Shown here: positions 45,092 through 57,700 of the stretch, piece by piece | How the letters are laid out: the number at the start of each line of letters is the position of its first letter | How positions within the stretch are numbered: position 1 is the first letter of the stretch | Source: Gyromitra esculenta | Lineage: Eukaryota; Ascomycota; Pezizomycetes; Pezizales; Discinaceae | Direction: 5' to 3' | Assembly (NCBI GenBank): GCA_038503075.1 | Contig: JBCAML010000002.1 | Coordinates: 2,790,001 to 2,854,000 of the forward strand | DNA length: 64,000 nt | The notes under the pieces: generated by a model | The model's input: only the letters and a program-made list of their open reading frames with translations | What the model was told of the DNA's origin: nothing | Databases searched by the model: none | Translations under genes and position numbers: made by a program

Positions 45092-45838
45092 ATGCTGCCA
45101 ACCCCACAGATCACCCACCTCCACCCTCAACACACCAAAGAGCTCAAAGCCGCCAACACTCCGGCAATAACTATGCCCTCCTTGAGTGATGAACAGGTCA
45201 CTGGACCCCCCACAGCTACGAAGTTTACAATCTCACACAATAATAGCCTTCTAACCCACACAATCACTAATTTACGTGATCGTCCACTCCAAACTCACCG
45301 GATCCGCCCAATTGCGATAGATTTCCACAGTGAAGAAGATGAATCCATTGCCCCAGAGGAATATCTAAAGTTAAATGAACCGATTGCGAGCACAGAACAT
45401 CAAGTACGAATATCTGCGATATACGATCGCTTGTATAAGTATACAGCACAGGTTGAAGCACCAAACAGCGTAATTGCTGAGCTGACGAGTAGGATGATGA
45501 TGTCTGAGGGGCCAGTACACAGCAGGGACACGCAGACGGAGGGGCAGGGACGACAGGATGAAGGTTTTGACAATTCGACACCTTCTCATGGTCAGAATTA
45601 TTTCCGGTATCAATCCTTGCCACGGCAAGGTTCCGAAGGAGGTTTCTCGAGGCGCTATTATCGGCGACATTGGCACCACCAGAACTCAAAGTGGCGAGGC
45701 GTTGGTGGTGGCTCTCTGATAACATCTTCCTCGAGCCAGCAACATAGACATCGACAAAACTTGCAACGGCAAAACGGTAAAGTAGGCACTTTGAAGCAGT
45801 TCCCTAATGGACGGTGCTGGCAGCAGCAGAATTCGTAG
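45092..45838 (+). CDS. Orphan tandem-pair protein 1
   Basis: Not recognised. One exon from ATG 45092 to TAG at 45836-45838, 248 aa. Residues ~65-125 carry a block shared with the next gene: RDRPL, then IRP-x-AIDF, IAPEEYLKLNEP and AIYDRLYKY. The C-terminal half is unrelated to that of the neighbour and is rich in Ser, Gln, Arg and His (FSRRYYRRHWHHQNS). No signal peptide or membrane segment. The conserved block between two otherwise divergent sequences is good evidence that both are real genes. Function unknown. Confidence 0.6.
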   Translation: MLPTPQITHLHPQHTKELKAANTPAITMPSLSDEQVTGPPTATKFTISHNNSLLTHTITNLRDRPLQTHRIRPIAIDFHSEEDESIAPEEYLKLNEPIASTEHQVRISAIYDRLYKYTAQVEAPNSVIAELTSRMMMSEGPVHSRDTQTEGQGRQDEGFDNSTPSHGQNYFRYQSLPRQGSEGGFSRRYYRRHWHHQNSKWRGVGGGSLITSSSSQQHRHRQNLQRQNGKVGTLKQFPNGRCWQQQNS

Positions 45839-46329
45839 GGGTAACTGTAGGGATAGTGACAAGTCTAATCTGATACCTCCTGGGAGGATTGGGGATTTTT
45901 CAGGAAACACTCGGCTAAGGTAGGGCTTTGTTCAAGTTAGTTTATTTCGCTAGAAATGGTTGCCTTGGTTAGGAAAAACTGCTCAGTTCAATTATTACTA
46001 GAGCTTTTTTGAGTACTTCGGGATGGGAGAAAGCATACAACATCGATGTCTTCTTCCCTCGATCAGGGTTATGTTAAATTATTCTTTTAATGTTATTATG
46101 CACGATACTTGATATGTGGTGCTATCACTCGCCGTTGCGACTTTCAATTCTACGGATGGCTCCCGCACAACAGTGTAATTATTTTTCCTGAAAAATAATA
46201 ATAGCCACAGCTTTCTAGAGCTTAGGTACAGCCCTAAGACGAACGAACCCCTCAGTAACTCATCACTTAACCACCGTATTTTTATTAGTTCTCCATCTTT
46301 ATCCATCCATCAGTCCATCATCCTCAACT
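45839..46329. other. Intergenic region between the orphan pair
   Basis: About 490 bp; promoter of the second gene. No other feature seen. Confidence 0.5.
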
Positions 46330-47145
46330 ATGAGCTCTATTCCTGTCGTTTCTCAAAGCTCGCACCACGGCCGTCGGTCTCGAGTAGCAAAGAAACAATG
46401 CAGCCCTTCAGAATCAATACAGTCGTACCCTACGATCCAACCGGAGCAGATCCATGAATCCGTTGAGATCTCACGCAGACAAACACAAAACTGCGCTCCC
46501 CCCTCTCCCCCTGCGCTTTTATCTCTTGCTATTCGCTTCCCTCTCCTTCCTCCTCCACCTATTCATCCCCCTACGCCTCTCTCTACTTCTATCCTCTCCC
46601 TTCGTCCTCGTTCTTTTCCCTCTGCTCTCCCCGTAACTCTGCCTTCTCATAGTTCTAAGATCCCTAAGATCCCACTCCCCACAACCACGACGTTCGAGGT
46701 CCCTCGAACCGATGGAAGACCAACCCGTACACTCACCGTTATCCGTGATCGTCCGCTCTCAGCCCGCCAGATCCGTCTTACCGCTGCAGATTTCTCCAAC
46801 GAAAAAAATGTTTTAATTAGCCCCGAGGAGTATCTGCGTCAGAACGAACCGACCCCAAAAAATAAAGAAGAGGAGAAGGAATCCGCGGTATATGATCGGT
46901 TGTATAAGTATGTACCACAGCTTACAACAGAGTGGGCTATGGAAGATCATGTGGGTGTTTTGCCAGTCAACGAGTCGAACAAACTTGGAGGTTTGAGTTT
47001 TGATCTAAATGTGGAGGAAGAAGAGGAAGATTATACTCCACCGGAGTCTCCAATGGATACACTGGAATATTCTGACCAACAGTATACGTATCAGCCGGTA
47101 CGGCTACAGGCCCGAGGATGGATCAGCAGTGTTTGGGTAACTTGA
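46330..47145 (+). CDS. Orphan tandem-pair protein 2
   Basis: Not recognised. One exon from ATG 46330 to TGA at 47143-47145, 271 aa. The N-terminal ~130 residues are Pro/Ser/Leu-rich low complexity (RFPLLPPPPIHPPTPLS). Residues ~137-200 carry the shared block: IRDRPLSARQIRLTAADF, LISPEEYLRQNEP and AVYDRLYKYVPQL. The C-terminus is acidic (NVEEEEEDYTPPESPMDTL) and differs from its neighbour. Same strand as paralogue 1, 491 bp downstream, so a tandem duplication is the simplest origin. Function unknown. Confidence 0.6.
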   Translation: MSSIPVVSQSSHHGRRSRVAKKQCSPSESIQSYPTIQPEQIHESVEISRRQTQNCAPPSPPALLSLAIRFPLLPPPPIHPPTPLSTSILSLRPRSFPSALPVTLPSHSSKIPKIPLPTTTTFEVPRTDGRPTRTLTVIRDRPLSARQIRLTAADFSNEKNVLISPEEYLRQNEPTPKNKEEEKESAVYDRLYKYVPQLTTEWAMEDHVGVLPVNESNKLGGLSFDLNVEEEEEDYTPPESPMDTLEYSDQQYTYQPVRLQARGWISSVWVT

Positions 47146-47771
47146 AGATACCACTCTGATCCCTCTGATCTTTCTTTTTTGGAAAAAAATTTTGGTCAGG
47201 AAAGAAATTAGAGGAATCGGTTATTTCTTGAGAAGTTCCGAGTTACAAAAATATAGATGTGTATAAATCTTTTCCTAGCCAGATTCACTTAATCAACTAT
47301 TTGTATGATAATCTGTGGCCTTGCACTAAAAAAACCTGTACGAGATCATATAATATCACTCGGCAATACGTGGCTAACAGGGTTGGAGACATTGCAATCT
47401 CATTATAATAACCCCCAAAAGAGTTACCAAGTATTCGTATGGTATAAGGTAGAACCCTTTTCCTATCCCTTGGTCCTTATGCCTTAGCAAATACCTTCCC
47501 TAAAGGGGATGTCGGAGAATCGCAACCAGTATCCAAGATCAAAACCTAGCGGATGGAATAGTTTCTTTTTTATCAGCCCTAATTGAACATAAAAAAATTA
47601 AATTTCAACACCCCTACATCCAATCAAAAACATCCCATTAGGGTACCATCCCATCATTAGCAGTCATTAGGCGTATGGAAACACAAGAGATGAGGCCACA
47701 GCGGGTTTCGGTTTATACAAACATATATACTATTCATCATTATCATAGACACACATGAGCAAAACAACACC
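47146..47771. other. Intergenic region between convergent genes
   Basis: About 630 bp, AT-rich 3' flanks of both neighbours. No gene. Confidence 0.5.
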
Positions 47772-48932
47772 CTAGCCTGGATACGCAGTGGCTGTGGTAG
47801 GGAGCTCGGCGGGTTTCTAGATATTGTTAGTGAGGCTGCTATAGGCAACCTTAGAATGTGTAGGTAGGAGCAGAAGAAGAATTAGTACCTCGTAAGGCTG
47901 AGGCCCTGGATGAAATCCGGGCTGATACCCAGGCTGATACCCCATTTGAGGATGAGGTTGGAAGGCTGATTGAACAACACCAACATTTGGCTGCACATAG
48001 TGTTGATTTTGCCCCGAAATATCGCCACTCACCACCTCTGCACCTGCAGCCCGCTTTCTGTGTCGGATAAGCCAGATAGAAGCAATGGCGATTAGTATTA
48101 TTAGGATAATGGCGAGGACAATGATGATGATGTATGTTGAAGAAAACGGTTTCGAGCCCCCGGAACTGGGAGGGGAGGATTTTGTTGGCGACGGAATTGG
48201 CAAAATGCTAGTAGGCGAAGGCGTTAACGTTATAACAGAAGTTGGTGTGGCTGACTGGTGAAATAATGTAGTGTCCGCTGTTTTCCATCGCACTTGAATT
48301 GGATACGCTACGTTCAAATAGCCGATTGAGTCAATCGGCACGGTGCCTATAATGCTCTGATCTGTAGGGTTATTCACGACAATTGCGGTGGTTGTCGACT
48401 GCATGGCACTATTACATGCCCACCATCCAAGATTATTCATTTGATCGCCCGGACAGCCATATTTACTAATAACCCCCAAAACGCGAAATCAGTCTCAGTT
48501 TTTCCCTGAAACATAGGTGGTTTGTAGGTAAACTTACACAGGGCAGCAAAAGTCGACATTCTCACCAACATCCACTGTAAAATTTGGTGGAGGAGCACAA
48601 GCCCTATAAGATTGCGGACAAACCGCAGGGCTGTAATACGTCGACAACCATTCGTACGCTCTTGAATAGGGTGTACCCGACGGACAACAGCTTGAAATAC
48701 CGCAGCCTTGGGTATAATATGTATAGATGTTACCAGGCATCAGCCCTTTAGTTTTGAGGTTCCAGAGCTCATCTAAGCAGTTCGCTGGTAGGATAAATGG
48801 TGTGGTGAGGGGACCGAAGTTGGTTGACCATGTTACCGTGGGGACTATAAGCGTAGGTACCGTCGATGTTGTAGATCTTGTTGACGCTGAAGATACGAGT
48901 CCTGTCAATGTTGCAGTAATTGAGTCCGACAT
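47772..48932 (-). CDS. Single-pass membrane protein with Cys-rich ectodomain
   Basis: Three exons, 48932-48538, 48465-47889 and 47816-47772, give 338 aa. Residues ~45-160 are Cys-rich (YYTQGCGISSCCPSGTPY, NVDFCCPVKYGCPGD, GWWACNS), followed by a Ser/Thr/Pro stalk. One membrane helix at ~243-266 (IIIIVLAIILIILIAIASIWLI) is followed by RHRKR as stop-transfer. The short cytosolic tail is Pro/Tyr/Gly-rich (MGYQPGYQPGFHPGPQPY) and ends KPAELPTTATAYPG, encoded by the 45-bp last exon. No N-terminal signal peptide is visible (Ser/Thr-rich start), so the helix may act as signal-anchor or the start may be wrong. This architecture is common among fungal wall-sensor-like proteins, but no named family is recognised. 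Confidence 0.75.
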
Positions 48933-50010
48933 TGTCTGGAAATCTATGTTCTACAAAATAGGTAGAAATTAATAGGAGAAAAAAGCTCTTGCAAAGGGCG
49001 CTTCTGCTTGGGGCTCCCTCAACTTATGTAGACTCCCAGCCCTTGAAAAAAGCAAATCCCAAGAGTTGAATCCTAAAAGCACACTACATATCAGCCACCC
49101 GCGAGATAACCCTCATTTCAATATTTTTTGCTCACAATCAAGACGCCATATCGACGAAAGGAGGCTTAGTATACTTTGTAATAATATGCAGCCGAGAAAG
49201 CGGATCGCCGATCATTCAGTTGTTGGCTCTTGGCAGAGGATAGGTCATTTAGCTGTGGTGTAGGAATGGCTGTTCCCCAAAAACTGTACTCTAGGCATCA
49301 TTTCATCACTGTACACCAGACACTCCCATCAAGCCTACATATCCCAGCCAAGAGTTTCTTGTTTAACGTTGCACCAGATTCTTCGCAAACGGTTGATTTT
49401 GGTACGGGTTTCCTAGCTTGGTTTATCACCCTTGTTCTAGGGCAAAACGCATAGAGAATGGGGAGGCATACGCTGTGGACCGTATCACTGGCAATCACTC
49501 GAGCTGTTCCAAGGTGGATATCTTGTACCTCGTATTTTCTCTCGGCATGGTAGGAAGAAAGAAAGAAAAGGGTGGCTGGAGCAACCGAGGTTAAGCATAA
49601 CGACCTGCACAACGTAAAATTCTTCCAAAATGTTCAGGCCTTCCCGGCATCACCCCTAGGCCTTCATATCGAGTTTTCAGAGCTTTCTGCTAGGGCTTGT
49701 GAACTTTCTCATGTCCGGTTTCATCGTTACACTCATGCCAAATCTTTGCTTCTCTAAAAGTAACACTCGCTGCAATTGCTTTTTACATCAAACCATTAGC
49801 CTGTATAAATACAATTGTAGTTAGCAGAAACTTTTATAACACAATATTTCCCCAGGCTGCTCAACAATAACGCGATGAGACACCATCATGAACACAACAG
49901 AACCTCAGAAGGAATTTCCAACCAAGATATCGTTCTCATGGACGTCTCGTGTCGCAGGAACCAAGGTAACTGGAAAAATGTAGCGAGCCAAGGATCTCAC
50001 GTATCCCTTG

Positions 50011-50129
50011 GTCTGGTAAAGCTGACCCCCCTTCTAAAGGAACCTATCTTTTGATTCTTACTGATGAGGTTTTAGTTAGCACTGTGTTGAGCCACAGTAG
50101 ACAGGGGGGGTCAGCACTTCTTACCAGAC
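50011..50129. mobile_element. Possible MITE, 119 bp, terminal inverted repeats
   Basis: The left end, GTCTGGTAAAGCTGACCCCCC, matches the reverse complement of the right end, which runs GTCTGGTAAGAAGTGCTGACC, apart from a small insertion. No target duplication is clear. No coding capacity. Confidence 0.55.
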
Positions 50130-51897
50130 AAAGAAATAAATTTAATATTAGTCCATATTCAAAAAGGCGAAACTAGCTGCCGGTGCTGAGTTTTCTCCAA
50201 TAGGATAATCACAGTGGCAGAAAAGAGCAAGCCTTCGCGCCTTCAAATACAGCAAGGCTTTTTTCTCTCAAAGTTCTAAAGCGTAACTATGAAAGGTCTG
50301 AACGTAGCCTCATATCGACAAACCGCCAACACATTTTCCAACCAGACAGCCGCGGTTTACGCCATCTAGATGCAGATCTTACTAAAGCAGACATGATGTT
50401 TTTAAGATTCAGCGGTTGCCAAAAATAGAGGAAGCAATGCGCAACCAAGTATCCCAAGAGAATAAGATTTAGCAAAAAATCTTGGTGATCATTTGCTTAT
50501 AGTAGACATCGCGTTACATATTAAAAATCTAAAGCACTCTGGAATTCATTGCTGGGTGTTGCATTCGAAACCTGTGGCGCTTTTAGCTGTGATAAAAAGC
50601 AATAGAACTCAACTGTTTTTAGTAGTGAGTGCTTACAACAAAAGGGAGAATAATTGCTTGAACGTACTGCACAAAATAGTCTTCTCGGCCCATCATCTCC
50701 TACTCGAACCTTAACGTTCTTCACATTCGTCAAGAACACGCCGAGTTGGTTAGATATTCTATCATTCGTGATCGGATTTCACGATATTTTAGTATTAAGT
50801 CGTCACACGATCTATCGAGGCGAAATGGGGGGGACGATTCTTTCCTACCAATTGAATTGCTGCTACTCAAGAAAACAGAGGTTGCTCCTAAATAGGTTCG
50901 CGCCGTGCTAGTCGTATACTTTTAATACTAATGAACGATTGTTACTCGACCTTAACAACAATTCTAGAACGATTGTAGACATCTAATATAATCAGCACAT
51001 TGAACTATTATTGCCATCGGAGCACCTAGCCCACTCACTTGAATTTATGAGCTAAGGTGACTAATAGATATTACTAAATAAAAACAAAAAAGTGACCGAA
51101 TATCTTGTCCAAAGGAGTAATTGCATGCCGCAGAAATCACTGCCACACGTTTGAGGCTGAACGGAATCAGACCGCTTCCCAGCAGAACCGACGAGTAACG
51201 ACTACTTGAAGATACAAGAAACAAGCCCGTCGATAGGATTGCCCTCAGAATAACTCGCTCTTGAGATTTCTCATGCGACATCAAAATAGGACGAATCCAA
51301 AGACCCCGAGAAATTCATCGAGCCAGTGCTCCGAACATCCAACATCGCACCCAAGAATGTGGAGATCGTGCTATAGCTAGGGCGCCGCCGCACTGAGCGC
51401 TGAGTAAGATATAGCGGACATTCACCTCTAGTAAGTAATTAATGAGAAGAAAAGAAAAAATAGGACTTGAAGGAGGGTATATATTAGCCCTAATTCAAAT
51501 TGTTTAGCATTACTCAATACTATTTTTGGTAGCACTCTTTGCATTGTATATTCACCATAGACTCGAGGAGGGAGACAGAGGAAAAAATTGAGAAGATGAT
51601 GGGAGTAAAGGAACTGTTGTACACAGTTGAAGGGGTCGAGCATGGAGTTGAAATTTGGGAAGAATTTAAAGAAGTTAGGAGACGAGCAAAGGAAGAAAAA
51701 AATTGAGGAAGATAGAGAATTAGGGTGGGGGAGAGATAAAAATTGATAAGCAGAGAAGAAAAGAGAGAGTGAGAAGTTAGGAGATAGATTGGATATATTT
51801 TTTGCGTTATGTTTTTTGTGCTTAGCTAGAATTAGATATGCTAACGAGGGGCCAGATTGTTGACGCCATGTTTGTCGTTTGAGGTGTTTGTCTTATT

Positions 51898-51919
51898 TTT
51901 TGTTTGTTTGTTTGTTTCT
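51898..51919. repeat. TTTG microsatellite
   Basis: About five tandem TTTG units. Confidence 0.8.
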
Positions 51920-53845
51920 GTGTTTAGTTTTAGTGCTAGTCGCCACAACCCGAGGGTTGGATGCGTAAATGAATTATCACCACCATCATTAACATGGTAG
52001 CACTTTTTGGGTGCGAGATTAAGTAATGCCCAGTCATCTTATAGAATCACAACGAAGCAGGTGACAATAGTTAATCTCGCCCAAGTACATTCCATCAAAA
52101 AATCCATCCTAGTAGTAGTGATATCAATAGTCGAAAACCTCGTTAAACTCGTTAGGATAATTAATGTACTAGTAACTGCCCTAGCTCAAGGCAACAGGCC
52201 CATGATGCAAAAATTCTTCCTCCAGTTCTCCCTTGAAACACCCTGAGTGGCGGTTCCCCTAGTGGGCAGGCAAATTAAAGATGAAGGAGCAAAATCAGCA
52301 ACATTGCGAATTGAGCCCGTTCACAGGTTCAAATGCGTGATGGAATGTCTTGGTTATAGTGAAAAGCATAACTGCAATGATCGTTCCTGGCAGAGTGAGT
52401 TTTCATATCTGAAACCTTCACATTACAATAAAATAGCTGAGGCTAGCGCTAGTGAGGATATTTCATAGATTTCTTGATTTTCTGGTTAGACGAAAATATT
52501 GTAGACAAGAAATTCCCTCATATATGTAAGTGAAGGCGCTCCTGTGATCTACTAGCTTGCCTGACCCCTAAATAAACTTGGTTAGTGAACAAAATCGTGT
52601 AATTGTTGGCTGTAGGAGCGCTTGATATATCCCACCGAGCTAATTTAATGGACTCGTGAGCATGCGGCTGTACAGATTATATCAGTAAACAATCTTAATT
52701 CGTCCATTTGAAGAGAAAATTTGACTATGTTCCAATAAGAACCCCACATCATATATTGAGCAGCATGCGAGACGAGTGGGGAAATTCGATGTTGATAAAA
52801 CGTTTAGTTGAGGGTCAATGTGACAATTCTCAACAACTCAAATTTCAGATTTTATAGCGTGTCTTCGGTTATGACATATTACCACTATTGGTGAGAATGA
52901 CATCTATTGGTACCGGGAGAGTGTCTGATTGTCTACACGATATTATTAGTTTCTTCTGATTCTTTATCACAGATGCATATGGACATGGTAGAAATAAGCC
53001 TTGCAATTGATCAGCGGTAAGTGGATGTCCCATGTCTTCCATTAAGGCACAGAAATAACCGAGGCTAATGACTATCAACTTGTGAGCAGATATCCAGTTA
53101 CCTACCTAAGTAAGCTTAAGATGTTGTGTTCTGTAATTAAATTCTGGGATAATTCAATGAGGAGCTCCTTTGTTTTTGACGGTTACTCTAACTAGGCACT
53201 GAGGACCGATCTGATCAACTTGCGGAGCTCTCAACACTCATCACACGGAAATTTGCTCTGCTGACCTAGAGTAGAATAATTCATATTCATACACTAAATT
53301 AGTTATAAAAAAATTTGACTAGTGGGTTCAATTCTACTTGAATAGGATGAAATCCTTCAAGCTCATTTGTCGGAGCAGTGCGTAAATAGCATTGGTGCGT
53401 TGGCCGATCTCCGTATATGCATTACTAGCCTCTTGCGATAATTTAATTTCACGTATAAAAAAACTGTAGTGTTTGAAATGTCAGACATCAGCCAAACTGA
53501 ATACGATAAAAAGTGAACGAGAACTAGAAGGCAAACGTATCTACACAGTAGCTTGTTTTGGCCCAACTAATTGAGAATAATAACAAGTTATTAAAATTTA
53601 GGACTCAGCTATTATCGTAGTTGAACGAGAACGAAAGTGATGCTTGCTGCAGTTCAGATAAGCAGCAACAGTGAATCTGTAGAGATGAGTGAGCACTCAT
53701 GTCTCAGGCCTTTCGCAGGTCAGAAATAGCCGAGATTAGCGAACTAGTAAATCCCATGATCATACCAGATCCGAATTTCTCCCCGAATCCAAGCCGGAGA
53801 ATTACTGCGGTAAGATAGATTGTTATCTCAAATAGATTTAGTGAG

Positions 53846-53890
53846 AGGAGGGGATAGGAGGAGGAGGAAGGGGAGGAGGAGGGGAGGAGC
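53846..53890. repeat. GGA/GGAG microsatellite
   Basis: Run of imperfect GGA, GGAG and GGAA units on the plus strand. Confidence 0.8.
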
Positions 53891-54720
53891 TCCTCTTCCT
53901 TCATGTTTCTAGTGATCTTAGACACTCCGAGCAGACCTGATAAGCTTGCGGGACAGAGGTCATCAGGATAGCCAGGGGATTTACTCCATCGCTGTTGTGA
54001 GCTAACTTATGTAAGTTTCGTGAGTATTCTTTCTTTGTAACCTTGACACTGGAACAAGGATTATTTTTCGATCCAAACGACCATGCCATTGAGGCAAATA
54101 TGTAGAATGGTTCAGCATGGAGAAAACAGCATGGGAACTCCAGACGATGAGCAGACAGATAACAGACGGAGATATTGACGACAAAAGGGACCGCCAGTTG
54201 CAGAGAGAATTAGACCAGCCAGATCCTAGGAGTTGCAGTGTCGCGTGAGGTCGAGCGGGAAGGTGCATGGAGGCTCATCTCGATGGTGAAGGTGGGGCTT
54301 ATCGATAACCATGGTGGAGACTCGTGCTCTTGGCATTTCGACGTCATGCAGGGGTTGTTTTGGCGGAGGAGCCCCTCCTCCCACCAATCCCGCTCATCCC
54401 CCAGCTGGACCTATCGCCATTCTCCGATTCCTCTGCTGTTTCGGTGAGTGCTCCTGCTGATTGATACTTGTCGGTACTTGAACAGCTGGGTTATTCCACG
54501 TTACATCCGGACCCTGGCTTCGTTTCGTTTTACATAATTCCTTCATAGAAATTCTTTCTTTAAATACCATTGCTTCTTTCCGTTGGGAAAAGAAAAAATC
54601 AACCCGCTTCTGCATACACACCTTTTTGCAACCTAGCTTTTTTTTTCGTTCTGCCACAGTATATGTACCTTTCGAGAATCACGACATACATCCCAGTAAT
54701 AGCAAAAGATCCCACAAACC

Positions 54721-57700
54721 ATGTCGAAAGGAATTAGAATTGCCATTGATGTATATATTCTCCTAGCCCTCACCGCGTTTTCCGCCCAGTTTCTAACATT
54801 GAATTCTTTCCCTCAAGCGTGGAGGAACATTCACAGATTGTGTTGGCAATCCCGGAAGTGGAAAGCTCGAAGACGATGTCCTCATCAAGCTGCTTTCCGT
54901 TGACCCACAGAACTACGATGATGCCCCATTGGAGGGCATCAGGCGACTCATGGAGAAGTTTACAGGCAAAACAATCAAGAGGGGAGAGCCCTTGGACACA
55001 TCAGAGATAGGTGGGTAGAGAACAGCTTGATATAGAAACCAAGACTAACAAATAATAGAATCGATACGAATGGGCACAACTGTAGCTACCAATGCATTGC
55101 TAGAGCGAAAGGGTGAGAAGTGTGCGCTGGTCACAACAAAAGGCTTCAAAGACTGCCTTGTGATTGGTAACCAATCTCGCCCCAAAATATTTGACCTCGC
55201 GATCCGCAAACCCGAAGTTCTTTATCAGGCCGTCGTCGAAATCGCCGAACGCGTAACTCTCGAAGACTACGCCGAGGACCCTTTCCGTACTGCAACAGAC
55301 CCCTCCACCGCCGGCGACTCTGACCTTGTGCGTGGCCTCTCCGGCGAAGCCGTTCGCATACTTTTGAGACCTGATGAAGAAACCATCCGCAAAGACCTCC
55401 AGAAACTGTATGACAATGGATTCAAATCCATTGCAGTATGTCTGATGCACAGTTACACATTTCCAAACCATGAAAAGCTTGTTGGCAAGCTAGCCGAGGA
55501 AATTGGATTCACACATATCAGTCTTTCATCCCAACTCATGCCAATGATCAAGCTAGTACCTCGCGCAACAAGTGCTACAGCAGATGCATACCTAACACCC
55601 GAGATCCGACGCTATATCTCCGGCTTCGAAAAGGGCTTCCATGGTGGTCTCGGATCAGAAAGCGTCAAGAAGGAGCCTGGGTCCCGCGGGGCCCGTTGCG
55701 AGTTCATGCAATCCGACGGTGGTCTTGTCGACGTTAGCAAGTTTTCTGGACTACGCGCCATCCTGTCCGGCCCGGCCGGGGGTGTCGTGGGATACGCATT
55801 GACCTCGTATGATCCCAAAACAAAGGTCCCCGTGATCGGCTTCGACATGGGTGGGACTAGTACCGATGTCTCGCGCTACGGCTCTGGACGTTACGAGCAT
55901 GTTTTTGAAACCACCACTGCTGGTGTCACAATCCAGTCCCCACAGCTAGATATCAACACCGTTGCCGCTGGTGGTGGGTCTAGGCTATTCTGGAAGAATG
56001 GACTATTTGTCGTTGGTCCCGAGTCCGCTGGCGCGCATCCAGGCCCTGCATGTTACCGGAAAGGGGGCCCATTGACAGTCACGGATGCGAACTTATTCCT
56101 GGGCCGCCTATTACCAGAATTCTTCCCGAAGATATTTGGGAAGAATGAAGACGAAGCTCTCGACGAGGCTGCATCAAAAAAACTATTTGAGGAGCTGACA
56201 AAAGATATTAACAAGGAGATATGTCAAAAGGATGGCGACAAACCGATGTCACCCGAGGAGGTTGCATATGGCTTCATCAAAATTGCAAACGAGTCAATGA
56301 CCCGTCCCATTCGCAGTCTAACGGAGGCGAAGGGCTACGATACGAGTAAACATAGGCTCGCCACATTTGGAGGTGCAGGCGGCCAGCACGCTGTGGCTAT
56401 CGCGGAGAGTCTTGGGATCAAGCAGATCCTCATTCACAAATACTCCTCCGTCCTTTCTGCTTACGGCATGGCACTCGCTGATGTCGTGCACGAAGTCCAA
56501 GAGCCTAGCTCGGCAGTGTGGGGCAAGGACGAGAAGAACGGGCTTATGGGGAGACTACAGGAGCTGAGAGACAAAGCAACAGCAGTACTCAAGGAGCAGG
56601 GGTTTTCCGAGGAGGATATTGTGCACGAAGAGTATCTCAACATGCGGTACCGCGGTACCGAGTCAGCGCTCATGATTGTCCGTCCAGAACCTGAGGATGA
56701 AGATGAAGGAGACGAGACAGATTTTGGGAAGGCTTTCGTGCGACAACACGAGCAAGAATTTGGTTTCACTCTACCGAACCGCGATGTCATCGTCGACGAC
56801 GTGCGTGTGCGTGGTATTGGGAAGAGTTTCCGTGGGCTGGAGAAGACGGTTGACGAGCAGTTAAAAGATATTAACCCCACGCCAGTCGACAAAAAGAAAC
56901 GTCACAGTGTCAAGAGCATCTACTTTGAGGGTGGACGACGAGAAACACCAATCTACAAGCTCTCGGATCTATCAATTGGGGCGAAGTTGAAGGGACCAGC
57001 GATACTTGCAGATGGGACGCAGACAATCGTGGTGACACCGGGTGCAACTGCGATTTTGATCGAAACACATGTGGTGATAAATATTGGAGATGACGATAGC
57101 GAAGGGAGTGAAGGGAAGAAAGCGGGCACGAAGGATGTGGACCCGATTTTGCTGAGTATATTTGCGCATAGATTTATGGCAATTGCAGAGCAGATGGGGA
57201 GGGCACTTCAAAAGACGAGCGTAAGTACAAACGTAAAGGAGAGATTGGATTATAGCTGTGCACTATTCGATGAAGATGGAGGATTAGTTGCGAATGCGCC
57301 ACATTTGCCGGTACATTTGGGGAGTATGAGTACTTGTGTCAGGACTCAGGCAGCTATCTGGAAAGGAAAGCTCAAGAGAGGAGATGTATTGGTTTCAAAT
57401 CACCCAGAGTTTGGTGGTACCCACTTACCTGGTAAATATCTTCCTTTTTCTTCTTCGCTTTCAGATAACTAAGACATGAGGGCTCATACTAAATTTGTTC
57501 ACCAGATATCACGGTCATCACGCCTGCCTTCAGCGACGACAAAATTATTTTCTATGTCGCCTCTCGTGCCCACCACGCTGATATTGGCGGGATCCTCCCT
57601 GGCTCCATGCCACCTCACTCTCGCGAACTTTACCAAGAAGGCGCAGCTATTAAATCCGAAAAACTTGTCTCGGAAGGCCACTTTAACGAGGACCGCATCA

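Larger units (their letters stand above)
48933..54720. other. Large gene-poor AT-rich region
   Basis: About 5.8 kb without a supported protein gene. Open frames are short (under 100 codons), on both strands and without domains. Contents are a small inverted-repeat element (50011-50129), a purine-rich stretch (51570-51790), a TTTG microsatellite and a GGA microsatellite. The last ~500 bp hold the 5-oxoprolinase promoter. I see no reverse transcriptase or transposase remnants. Confidence 0.5.

Noticed and set aside
49888..49965. Possible 26-codon first exon followed by a GTAACT donor
   Set aside because: No downstream exon continues it, and the small inverted-repeat element lies immediately after.
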